The notes under the pieces were generated by a model. The model had not been told where the DNA came from. It saw nothing but the letters and a program-made list of their open reading frames with translations, and ran no database searches. Below, in pieces: positions 36,012 to 44,546 of a DNA stretch of 64,000 nucleotides (the stretch's first letter is position 1; every line of letters begins with the position of its first letter). This stretch comes from Mariaggregatimicrobium sp964498785. GTDB lineage: Bacteria; Zhuqueibacterota; Zhuqueibacteria; Thermofontimicrobiales; Thiofontviventaceae. The stretch lies in assembly GCA_964498785.1 (NCBI GenBank), contig CAZCJL010000023.1, positions 1 to 64,000 on the forward strand. Direction: 5' to 3'. The translations under genes were made by a program, and so were the position numbers.

Positions 36012-38006
36012 TTAATTCATGGGTGGTTCTAGCATAAGAGCATCAATAATTTTAGCATACGAATCTACGGGAAGAAGAGGCTCAATAAATGATCGGAATC
36101 CGGGTTTCATCTGCCATTTATAACCATTGGTTAGTGACCCTGTGCCAGTTATATTTCTGGAAAAATAATCCGACAAACCTCTTACGCCATATAAAACAGC
36201 AATTTGGTCCCAACTGGAGCGTCCACAAAAATTGTCTTGAAAAAATTTATAATAAGCTTCTCGAACAGGATTTTCCTCAGGAGAATTTTTCAAGGCTATC
36301 CCCGTTAAAATCCGACTTCCGGGTTGGCTTATAACCACAGGACCTGGCCAGTTTTTGATGACATTCTCAGACACAGAGACCAGGTTATGACGTGACAGGT
36401 TAAAGCCGTCATTATTCACGCCTCCCATTATGACCAGCTCTTTGATTTTTTTTGCTATCAGGTCGGGACTTACTTTCAATAAATCATTGAGATTATTTAA
36501 AAATCCAACACTAATGATTGTTACCGAGCTGTCCGGCTGTTCGCTAAGAACGTTTTGATATACTTCAATGGCACTTATTGCATTTTTACTATTTAGGTCA
36601 TGAGGAAAATTTGAAACAGCTTTGAGATATCGCGATGAATCCGGTTCGGATAAAGTATCTTTATAAACACCTACCGGAATATCACCCCGACCATACCAGG
36701 TATTAATCGCGTCAATGGCAGATGGACCGTATGGATGTACTTCATTAAAACAGACGGCCAATAACTCTACTTCATCATTATTAGCCATAGCATGCAAAAC
36801 TGCCAATGCACCAACATCATCAACATCCAGACACATGTCTGTTTCAAAAATAACTTTTTTACGTGTGCCTGAAATTACCGTGACGAGACGGTTTGTGCTG
36901 TCCACTTTTCCATTCTGGCCTGTGACATTCATCTTTACAGCATACTCTTCACTTGACATAAATGAATGATTGTCGGGTAACTGATAATTTTCCATTGTAT
37001 TGTAAAAATCCTGCATTATTTTTTCTTTATCAAAATTTTCCCAGATAATTATTTTGCGCGGATTATCAGGTTGATCGATCCATCTGCCATTTACCCATTT
37101 TGGCGCGCCAGTTTCTACGCGATCCGCCCAGGTCGGATTCTTTACAATAGCCACAGCAGCCATATCAAATAATGGTCGTGAATCCGGATTCCCGTGAAAT
37201 TTTTCAAACAGGTCTAGTGAATAGTCTCCAAAGCATGTGAATTCCCCACCATGTCTCCCGACAACCGGATCGGAAATTTGCGGACCTTTGCCAGGCATTT
37301 TCTGCTGAAAATCACTCAAATAGGCTTTAACAGCGTCGGTACCGCTTGGTTTTCCATAACGTACCATCACCATTTCAAATTCGACATCCGACTCTAAAAC
37401 AGGTTTAACTGCGGATGTGTCATTTACAAAATTATACTCTCCCGGATTTGGATAATTTGTTCCCAGCCAAACGATCCGTACATTATCTGCAATTGCCGGA
37501 TCCTTTTTCAGCGCAAGAGCAATATTGGTAAGTTTACCAACCGGCAACAATACCAGTTTTCTTTCATCTTGCGCTCTGGCTCTTTCAATGATAAAATTAA
37601 CTGCTTCTGAGCCATCAAATTCTGGTTTGTGGATGTGATTTTTAATTTCTTTATATGTTCCGCTCGCGCCTTTATAAATCGGGATTTTCGAATGCATATT
37701 ACATAATCTGACTATTCTGTCTGCTTCGGCAAATTGTTCGTCAATGTCGCCGCCATTCTGTGTTCTGTTAACGGTGATCCCCTCTGTTTCAAACACATGA
37801 CTGTTGAACAACAGATAGGCAATCGCATGCTGATCATCCAGTTCATTATTGGCATCCGAATCAATGATAATTCTTATTTTATCTGATGTAATCTCAAGCG
37901 CTTTTCTCGATGATTCAGATTTACAGCCTGTCAGAAATATCAGTGCGCTCATGATAAGGATTAAAAACAGGACAATGGCAGTTAAAAGCTTTTTAAAGTT
38001 AGACAT
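36012..38006 (-). CDS. Exported lipoprotein with two tandem nucleoside-hydrolase domains
   Basis: This 664-residue lipoprotein (lipobox 'FLTGC', Cys28) contains two inosine/uridine-preferring nucleoside hydrolase (IUNH) folds. Domain 1 (~45-350) has the calcium-binding Asp cluster 'IIIDSDANNELDD' (D49, D51, D57, D58) and the late Asp in 'RPLFDMAAVAIV'. Domain 2 (~383-655) has 'FETDMCLDVDD' (D390, D394, D396, D397) and 'RSSWDQIAVL'. IUNH enzymes split ribosides into ribose and base and are usually ~310-residue cytosolic proteins; a double, lipid-anchored form is unusual. It lies in the locus with ADP-ribosylglycohydrolase-family proteins and ribokinases, consistent with riboside breakdown in the periplasm. 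Whether both domains are active is unknown. Confidence 0.9.
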   Translation of the reverse strand: MSNFKKLLTAIVLFLILIMSALIFLTGCKSESSRKALEITSDKIRIIIDSDANNELDDQHAIAYLLFNSHVFETEGITVNRTQNGGDIDEQFAEADRIVRLCNMHSKIPIYKGASGTYKEIKNHIHKPEFDGSEAVNFIIERARAQDERKLVLLPVGKLTNIALALKKDPAIADNVRIVWLGTNYPNPGEYNFVNDTSAVKPVLESDVEFEMVMVRYGKPSGTDAVKAYLSDFQQKMPGKGPQISDPVVGRHGGEFTCFGDYSLDLFEKFHGNPDSRPLFDMAAVAIVKNPTWADRVETGAPKWVNGRWIDQPDNPRKIIIWENFDKEKIMQDFYNTMENYQLPDNHSFMSSEEYAVKMNVTGQNGKVDSTNRLVTVISGTRKKVIFETDMCLDVDDVGALAVLHAMANNDEVELLAVCFNEVHPYGPSAIDAINTWYGRGDIPVGVYKDTLSEPDSSRYLKAVSNFPHDLNSKNAISAIEVYQNVLSEQPDSSVTIISVGFLNNLNDLLKVSPDLIAKKIKELVIMGGVNNDGFNLSRHNLVSVSENVIKNWPGPVVISQPGSRILTGIALKNSPEENPVREAYYKFFQDNFCGRSSWDQIAVLYGVRGLSDYFSRNITGTGSLTNGYKWQMKPGFRSFIEPLLPVDSYAKIIDALMLEPPMN

Positions 38007-38038
38007 AGCGTTTTATCCTCTCTCGGAATTTTTATCTG

Positions 38039-39067
38039 TTAATCCCTTTTAATATTTTTATACGGATTATACACTTCAAATTCTTTACCCCAAATATTTC
38101 TCAACATTACGGCATATTGTACAGCCATTGAAACAGATACTTCACGCCCCCAGTAATCCTCTTCATGCGTACCATGTGAGTAGCCATAGTGGAAGGGAAT
38201 ATTATTTTCCAGCAACAGCTTCATGAATTTTTTAGTTGTTTCAAATAAAAAGTCCTTATCACCACAATCGAGATAAATGTGCGGGATTTTTTCTTTTGGG
38301 ATGTGCGTGATCAGTTTGAATGGATCAACGTTGTCGGCATCTTCTGCCGTGACAAATGGCTGACCCACAGGAGTTCTCTCCCTGAATGTAGAGAATCCTT
38401 CAATATCAATATCCAGATATCTGGTTGTATCCTGCATTAAAAAAGGAATGTTAAAACTGCGCGGTTTTTCACCTTTTCTAAACGCCGCGCTCGCATCGGC
38501 AGCAGCCGAAAGTCCACCGCTGTGACTGCCAATTGAACAGAACAAGTCCGGATGAGTCAGTCCCAATGAAATAGCTCCGAAGCCTCCCATAGAGATGCCA
38601 TTTATCGCCCGGCCTTTCCTTTCGGCGATGGTGCGATAATTCTGGCCAACATAATTAATAACATCCTTTGTAACATAATCCGCAAATTTATATGGCCGCC
38701 CATCATCAGATTTCGCCCAATTGACATAAAGCGAATTCCCGACATCCACCATCACTACGATCATGTCAAACCTGTTCAAATATTCCGGCACTCCAACATT
38801 AACAAATTCATGATAGTTCGATGTAAATCCGTGACACAGGTAAAGCGTCGGATATGAAATCCCGGAGGTTTCATATCCTCGTGGCAGAACCACATTGATG
38901 TGCATATCGCACTGCAAAGATTCAGAAAAGAATTTCACGTCATGTACCGGCAATGGATCATGACCAATGTGTCCCAGTGCTTTATCGTCGCATGTTTTAG
39001 AACAGCCGACCAGACATAGAGAAATAAATAGTGTCAATAAAAAAACACTTACACTCCTAAAATTCAT
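38039..39067 (-). CDS. Esterase D/antigen-85-like alpha/beta hydrolase, lipoprotein
   Basis: The 342-residue protein has a lipoprotein signal ('SLCLVGCSKTC') followed by a putative-esterase fold: 'YPTLYLCHGFTSNYHEF', nucleophile Ser159 in 'NGISMGGFGAIS', an Asp in 'IYLDCGDKDFLFE' and the His in 'YGYSHGTHEEDYW'. Members include feruloyl and acetyl-xylan esterases and S-formylglutathione hydrolases; exported ones usually remove ester substituents from polysaccharides. It begins 32 nt after the nucleoside-hydrolase gene's start region and is in the same minus-strand run. Substrate unknown; together with the type-B esterase it suggests that the substrate of this locus is acylated. Confidence 0.88.
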   Translation of the reverse strand: MNFRSVSVFLLTLFISLCLVGCSKTCDDKALGHIGHDPLPVHDVKFFSESLQCDMHINVVLPRGYETSGISYPTLYLCHGFTSNYHEFVNVGVPEYLNRFDMIVVMVDVGNSLYVNWAKSDDGRPYKFADYVTKDVINYVGQNYRTIAERKGRAINGISMGGFGAISLGLTHPDLFCSIGSHSGGLSAAADASAAFRKGEKPRSFNIPFLMQDTTRYLDIDIEGFSTFRERTPVGQPFVTAEDADNVDPFKLITHIPKEKIPHIYLDCGDKDFLFETTKKFMKLLLENNIPFHYGYSHGTHEEDYWGREVSVSMAVQYAVMLRNIWGKEFEVYNPYKNIKRD

Positions 39068-39084
39068 AGCTAATCTCCTTAATA

Positions 39085-39315
39085 TTATTTGACAGTTATT
39101 GGTTCGATCTCTCTTTCAGGAATGAGCGATCTCGAAACCGATTGCACAATGCTTGTCTCAGCTTTCCGAAAAGTATGCATACTCCTGATATCCACTGATG
39201 ATGCGCCTGTTTTTACAGTATATTCTCCGGCTTCCTGGCCTGGCTGCCATGCAAGTAAAATCGCGTCGACCTGATCCCGCCAACTGGTAATTTCTATAAC
39301 ACCTCGAATACATTT
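39085..39315 (-). pseudogene. GH3 beta-glucosidase C-terminal relic with internal deletion
   Basis: Minus-strand translation between the two neighbouring genes gives 'WRDQVDAILLAWQPGQEAG', a segment characteristic of the GH3 C-terminal domain. It is joined directly to 'YTVKTGASSVDIRS', characteristic of the Fn3-like domain that ends GH3 enzymes. About 150-200 residues that normally separate these two segments are missing, as is the whole catalytic domain. A TAA precedes the fragment in frame and another ends it (39085-39087). It shows that the locus once contained a GH3 glycosidase. Confidence 0.7.
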
Positions 39316-39325
39316 TTAACTCCTG

Positions 39326-41959
39326 TTAAATTGAAAACCAATAATTAAGCTTCATCATAAAAATATTTTGCGCTTTCAAATGAAACAGATTTTCAGCATT
39401 CTGCCCCAGGGATCGGACGGATTCATTGGCAAAGGAGGAACGCCCGTGTGTCCAGACAAAATAAAAGGTGGACCCGGGTTTATATTCCCAGCGCAGAACC
39501 AGATTCGAACGTATTTCCCTGAAATTAAAATCCGGATTTTGTATGCTGTAATCAGGTGATCCATCGCTGTTTTCGTCAAAAGTAATCCTGCTATTGCCAT
39601 GTTCTTCTATTATCTCTTCGTCTGTAAAAATATGGTAACGCCTGTCAGACGCCTGTGCATCGTGATCCCTGACTGTTTTAAGACGTGTATATTTTCCTGA
39701 CGAAATAAACGGACTGACATAGTACTGCAGAATCAGGTCAGGTGTAAATGCATAATCCGCCCGAAGAGTAAAAAACCAGGTATCCTGATCAATCCGTCCC
39801 AGAATATAGCGACTTTCATCCTGATAATCGATGGTTTCAATATAATGCCTGTCATCGATATTATGAAAATAGGATAATGTCCCTGAAAAATTGAAACGTG
39901 TACCAATACGCCAGGTGAGTGAAGGAGTTATAGAGAACTGGCTCGAGGCATCATCATCGACCCGGTTGAAAAGACCGTCCAGTGAATAATGAACTTTTTT
40001 ACGACTGTCAGTGCGCAGATAGAGACTCCATTCCAAGTGGCCATCCATTCGTAAACCGGGTCCGCCGCGCAGCACCCGTGTATCCATCCGGTACGGAGTC
40101 CGGCTGATTGTTGATTTAATAAACCAGTTATTTTTTGTGGTAATATTGGCGCTTAAATTATACCCGGTCTGGGTCAACCGGCCCCCAAAATCCCAGACAG
40201 ATTGCTGGCTCAGATAAACTGCATAGTTTCGATAGATATTATTAGGTTTATTCTCATGATAAGAAACAACGCCGGTTTGATCGATCATATCAGCCATCCG
40301 CATATAGCCCAGATCATTCAGATCGAGGCCCGGGCTATACCAGGTGAGCCGGCCTGTATAATGCCAGTGACCGCCGCTGTTCTTCCCCGCATAAATACTG
40401 CCGCCAAATCCGGACAAGGAGGTACGGGTGGTATCCAGCGATGTATGATCAATATCCGTTCTTTGAAAAAAATGTCGCGGATCGCGCTGCAAAGTGGTAA
40501 TCGCCTCGGTCTCACCTTTTATATGACTGAACAGGGTTTTGATTTCAATGAAGTACGACCTGTTTTTCCAGCGGTGCAGCATATCGAGACCACCAGTAAA
40601 TGCTTGAGTACTTTGAAAATTCAGATGAATGTCATTTTTATCGATAAAGCGCTGCGTGGAAGTCAACATGGCGCCGAGAGCAGAGTTTCCGCGATTATAA
40701 TCCTGCATGATTCGTGTGAGAAAATAGTTCGACCATGGCTCCACGGTCATGGAATTTCGTTCACCGGAGCGATCAATTTCTGCCTCTTCTGCCGCGGTTA
40801 CACTTTGAATAACGCCGACCGACATACCGCCATCGGTTTTACCAGTTATTTTCAACGCATTAAGGATCGTTGTTTCATCCGGCACATCGGCATGTTCATC
40901 ATTGTCATGTACTGGTGAATATTGTGGTCGCTGGCCAATTCGGCGGGAGTAGAAAAGTTGATCTCCATTTATGGAGAAATCAAAAATGGATTTCCCTTCC
41001 AGGAAGAAGGGGCGTTTTTCATTATAAAAGGTTTCAAAAGCAGTCAGATTGAGCACCGAAGGATCTGCTTCCACCTGGCCGAAATCCGGATTGACGGTAA
41101 GATCCAGCGTGAAGTTGCTCGATAATCCGATTTTCCCATCCAGACCCATATTATATCCCCAATCCGTGCCATCGGCAAAGGGATTTCCGGCTTCCCGCGG
41201 ATAGATATGCGTACTCGTGAGGGTATAGGGCAACAGCTCAATCCGGCGCTTTTTTTTCAAATTGCGAATACCGTGCAGCTCGCCAAAATTATCCGGCCAG
41301 CTTGTCGCATCAATATGAAACGCATTCCACTGGCTTTCTTCTTTGTTGCGATCGATCCAGCGCCAGACATGAAGCCCCCAGACATGTTCAGGTTTATCAT
41401 GAAAACGTAGCTGACTGAACGGGATTCTCATTTCAGCGGTCCAGGCCGAATCCTCAAAGGCCACTTTTCCGTCCCATACCGCGTCCCAGTTATACAGAAA
41501 ATTATTTCCGATCATGGAAAGGTCTGTTTTTGCCCCTCCGGATGTTATATCAAATTCGACGGCAGTACGCAGATCATGATAACTGTCAAATGCAATTCCG
41601 ATGATATCACCCTTCATGACGTCACGGCGGCCAGCCTGAATTTCGATTGAATCCGGATCATCCGGACAGCGGAATGCAGCATAGATATATTCCTCATCAT
41701 ATAGAATTTTAAATTTCGTTTGTCTGGTGGGAGCAGAGAAATTATCAGGCATGAATTGCCGGAATCCCGACGCCCAATGCCCCTGCTCCAGCCAGCACGG
41801 ATCGTTCAACGCACCGTCAATTTGCGGCTTCTCTCCGCACAACGGCTCGGTAATATATATACGTTTCGCATTGAAAGGCTTCTTATTCTCGATCCCTGTC
41901 CCCTGCTTTGTTACAAGCGAGAAAAACAACACGGTTAAAATTAATATTTTGATCTTCAT
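39326..41959 (-). CDS. DUF5916 outer-membrane-type protein with CBM9-like domain
   Basis: The 877-residue protein has a signal peptide and a carbohydrate-binding family 9-like domain (~35-230: 'PQIDGALNDPCWLEQ', 'KFKILYDEEYIYAAFRCPDD'). The DUF5916 core contains the hallmark 'DFGQVEADPSVLNLTAFETF' and 'EKRPFFLEG' segments. A long beta-rich C-terminal region ends in an aromatic 'LNYWFSI', as in outer-membrane barrels. DUF5916 proteins are common in FCB bacteria and their function is not established. An outer-membrane pore or binding protein with a periplasmic/surface sugar-binding domain is plausible. It is separated from the second family member by 56 nt; the pair may work together in substrate capture. 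Confidence 0.85.
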   Translation of the reverse strand: MKIKILILTVLFFSLVTKQGTGIENKKPFNAKRIYITEPLCGEKPQIDGALNDPCWLEQGHWASGFRQFMPDNFSAPTRQTKFKILYDEEYIYAAFRCPDDPDSIEIQAGRRDVMKGDIIGIAFDSYHDLRTAVEFDITSGGAKTDLSMIGNNFLYNWDAVWDGKVAFEDSAWTAEMRIPFSQLRFHDKPEHVWGLHVWRWIDRNKEESQWNAFHIDATSWPDNFGELHGIRNLKKKRRIELLPYTLTSTHIYPREAGNPFADGTDWGYNMGLDGKIGLSSNFTLDLTVNPDFGQVEADPSVLNLTAFETFYNEKRPFFLEGKSIFDFSINGDQLFYSRRIGQRPQYSPVHDNDEHADVPDETTILNALKITGKTDGGMSVGVIQSVTAAEEAEIDRSGERNSMTVEPWSNYFLTRIMQDYNRGNSALGAMLTSTQRFIDKNDIHLNFQSTQAFTGGLDMLHRWKNRSYFIEIKTLFSHIKGETEAITTLQRDPRHFFQRTDIDHTSLDTTRTSLSGFGGSIYAGKNSGGHWHYTGRLTWYSPGLDLNDLGYMRMADMIDQTGVVSYHENKPNNIYRNYAVYLSQQSVWDFGGRLTQTGYNLSANITTKNNWFIKSTISRTPYRMDTRVLRGGPGLRMDGHLEWSLYLRTDSRKKVHYSLDGLFNRVDDDASSQFSITPSLTWRIGTRFNFSGTLSYFHNIDDRHYIETIDYQDESRYILGRIDQDTWFFTLRADYAFTPDLILQYYVSPFISSGKYTRLKTVRDHDAQASDRRYHIFTDEEIIEEHGNSRITFDENSDGSPDYSIQNPDFNFREIRSNLVLRWEYKPGSTFYFVWTHGRSSFANESVRSLGQNAENLFHLKAQNIFMMKLNYWFSI

Positions 41960-42015
41960 GTGTTATTTCAAAACCGATACGATTTCAACTTTAAATAAAA
42001 ACACCTACCTATTAA

Positions 42016-44289
42016 TTAATTCCGCCAGAAATACGTTGCTTTCAGCATAAGACTTCGATTTTTTACCAGACTATTTGCAGCCCTCAAATATCTTGCATCA
42101 TTATAGACTACATAAAGATCACTACCCGGGCGATACGTCCATCGTAATAGTAAATTGGCTAACGAAATACTGTTACCGTCATTCGCTAAACGGTCATCAT
42201 TATATTGAAGAAAAGCTTTCAGGTATAAGCGGGTTGAAAAATAATAATAAAGCCTGCATCCCAATGCCTGCGCCGTAAAACTTCCCCCAGGCAGACGAAT
42301 GTAATTATAGTTAAAATTGATCCGGGCGCTGAAGCGCTTTATGGAGTTGATGTTAACGGATGGAGAAACAGCAAAGCGCTTACCTGTAAAGTAGTCTCCA
42401 TACGATATCAGGCCACTACCTGAAAATCCCTTGCTCTGATCGCTTCTATAATACATAAAGGAGTTCAGCCCTTTATAGGTTTTCTTTGGAATAATATAAC
42501 CGGGGCGAACCGACCAATCCTGTTCAATAAAAATATTGAGTCTTTCAAATCCCGTAAAAAATATAGAACCGTTATTATAACTGATGATAAAAACAGGAGC
42601 TATTCGACTCTCCAGCATACTATTGCTCTGATCTGTGAGGAATGAACTTTCCAGGCGGTAACCAAACTTTTGTATGGATCCATACCTGGCCGTTCTTGGT
42701 GAATATTCGAAAACTCCCATGGTATTTTTTATATTTGTTCTCGGAACAAAGCCCAGTTCGGCATTGAAATTCTCTTCAATAGTCAGATGAGATAATTTAA
42801 ATTCCCAAAGATCAGATTCATAAGATGCATCAATATTACCGGATAGATTTTTTTTATCCATTTCATGTAACTTGTCATTATAAGTCAGATCAGGTCCCAG
42901 TGTACCGGCCAGAGAACCGGATAGTGTGAAAGCGTGCGAAAGAGGGAAATGAGCATCCACACCCAGTGTACGATTGTAATAGTTGCTGTTTATTATTTCC
43001 CTGTTTAATAACATAATGCCGATGCTCGAACGATGTAACATCTCTCTTCGGATGCGGAATACTGTAGAGTTATCAGGTTTAAAATGCTCAGGTTGTCCCT
43101 CCTCATGATCATTAATGGTAAAACCCTCCGTTAACACATTCAACAATCCCATTTGAAATTTGCCGAGTTTACCGAACATTTTAATTCCGCTCCGAATGGG
43201 TTGCTGATAGCCATCAACAAGACCTATTCTCCTGCTGTAGAAAAGACGGATGCCATCATCAGGCTCCCACCCGCCGCCACTGATACTTTGTCCTCCAAAA
43301 TTGAAGATCTCTGCGCCGTCTAAGAAGAAATCTCTTTTTTCCGGGAAATAGAGTGAAAATCGACTCAGGTTGATTTGCTCATCGTCGGCTTCCACCTGAG
43401 CAAAATCGGTATTCCAGGTGAAATTCAGTGAAGTATTTGGCGTAAAATTTATTTTTGAATCAAAACCCCAGTTTGTATTATTATTGAATTCAAAGTCGGT
43501 TTTTTCATCATTCTTAAAGCTGGACAGGATATAAGGTTCTATTTCAATATTTCCACCGGCCTGTATACCATTCAGACCTTTCAAGATGCCTGCCTGAGAC
43601 ACACGAAAAAAACTGTTATCACTTGCATCTCTGTGAATTAGTTGCCAATAGGCGTGTTCGTTTTGTCTCCGAATAATTCGGGAGGCATTAAAACGCCATA
43701 TTATGGAATCGGCCGTGTTGAATCGTAACGTCTCCCACGGTATGGCAATTTCTGCAAACCAGCCTTCTTTATTTACATCTGTTTTACATTGCCAGATTCC
43801 ATTCCATTCCGTATTAAAACTCTGTCCTTCATCGCTGAATGTTGCATCACGCCGGCATGCATTCGGATTGATGCCAAAATAGAAACCATTTCGCCCATCA
43901 TTAAACGTGTCAAAGATAATATGAAAACTATCATCGTTAAATAAATCTGCATCCCGCCGCATCTCATGGGCAATAATTTTATCTGGTCTTCTATCATAAC
44001 AACGAACACCTATATAGACAAAATGCTGATTGTAGAGCAGGGCAATTTCGGTTTTTTCCGCTGATGGTTTTCCGAATTCCGGCTCCCATTGAACAAATCT
44101 TTCAGAGAAACGCTCCTTTTTCCATTCATTTTCATGCAATTTGCCGTCAATATGTAAATTCTTTTCGATACGGTTTGCTGTTAAATTACGGACAATTTTC
44201 TCATTATCATACGCAGCAAGTTTTTTTACTAATAGAATAATGAACAAATAAAAAAAAATAGACCGGAGATTCAAATCAAGGAATTTCAT
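42016..44289 (-). CDS. DUF5916 protein, second copy
   Basis: This member has 757 residues from the ATG at 44289, chosen because the signal peptide begins there (an in-frame TTG at 44316 adds nine residues). It has the same layout as its neighbour: CBM9-like N-terminal part ('LHIDGKLHENEWKKERFSER', 'HFVYIGVRCYDRRPDK'), DUF5916 signature ('WNTDFAQVEADDEQINLSRF', 'EKRDFFLDG') and an aromatic C-terminus ('KATYFWRN'). The two copies are clearly diverged, so this is an old duplication or two separate acquisitions rather than a recent copy. A hairpin at 44432-44495 separates it from the ADP-ribosylglycohydrolase gene upstream, so it may have its own promoter. Confidence 0.84.
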   Translation of the reverse strand: MKFLDLNLRSIFFYLFIILLVKKLAAYDNEKIVRNLTANRIEKNLHIDGKLHENEWKKERFSERFVQWEPEFGKPSAEKTEIALLYNQHFVYIGVRCYDRRPDKIIAHEMRRDADLFNDDSFHIIFDTFNDGRNGFYFGINPNACRRDATFSDEGQSFNTEWNGIWQCKTDVNKEGWFAEIAIPWETLRFNTADSIIWRFNASRIIRRQNEHAYWQLIHRDASDNSFFRVSQAGILKGLNGIQAGGNIEIEPYILSSFKNDEKTDFEFNNNTNWGFDSKINFTPNTSLNFTWNTDFAQVEADDEQINLSRFSLYFPEKRDFFLDGAEIFNFGGQSISGGGWEPDDGIRLFYSRRIGLVDGYQQPIRSGIKMFGKLGKFQMGLLNVLTEGFTINDHEEGQPEHFKPDNSTVFRIRREMLHRSSIGIMLLNREIINSNYYNRTLGVDAHFPLSHAFTLSGSLAGTLGPDLTYNDKLHEMDKKNLSGNIDASYESDLWEFKLSHLTIEENFNAELGFVPRTNIKNTMGVFEYSPRTARYGSIQKFGYRLESSFLTDQSNSMLESRIAPVFIISYNNGSIFFTGFERLNIFIEQDWSVRPGYIIPKKTYKGLNSFMYYRSDQSKGFSGSGLISYGDYFTGKRFAVSPSVNINSIKRFSARINFNYNYIRLPGGSFTAQALGCRLYYYFSTRLYLKAFLQYNDDRLANDGNSISLANLLLRWTYRPGSDLYVVYNDARYLRAANSLVKNRSLMLKATYFWRN

Positions 44290-44431
44290 TTTTATACCTA
44301 ACTTACATATATTCAAAGGTTATAGCCAGCAAAACATAAGATGTACAATATGAAACAGGCAAACAATATATAACGCTTCACTCCTGCCTGATGGTCTGTC
44401 GCCATTTCATTTTTTCGATAAATAAAGCAAA

Positions 44432-44495
44432 GGCTAATCATTTATAAAAAGCTTTATCCGGCAGTTCGCTCAATTCAAGGATGAAATGATTAGCC
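44432..44495 (-). terminator. 12-bp stem after the first ADP-ribosylglycohydrolase gene
   Basis: GGCTAATCATTT (44432-44443) pairs exactly with AAATGATTAGCC (44484-44495). On the minus strand the stem is followed by TTTGCTTTATTT, 50 nt after the stop at 44547. This fits an intrinsic terminator or attenuator. Confidence 0.55.
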
Positions 44496-44546
44496 CTGCT
44501 TATCGATTGGAGCACAGGAGGATTTAATATGAAAAACACACCTTAT

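Noticed and set aside
39089..39274. Plus-strand 61-codon frame between the esterase and DUF5916 genes
   Set aside because: The minus strand explains this stretch as a GH3 relic, which has family motifs; the plus frame has none.
40202..40918. Plus-strand frame of 238 codons inside the DUF5916 gene
   Set aside because: Composition is that of a shadow of the coding strand; no motif or start signal.
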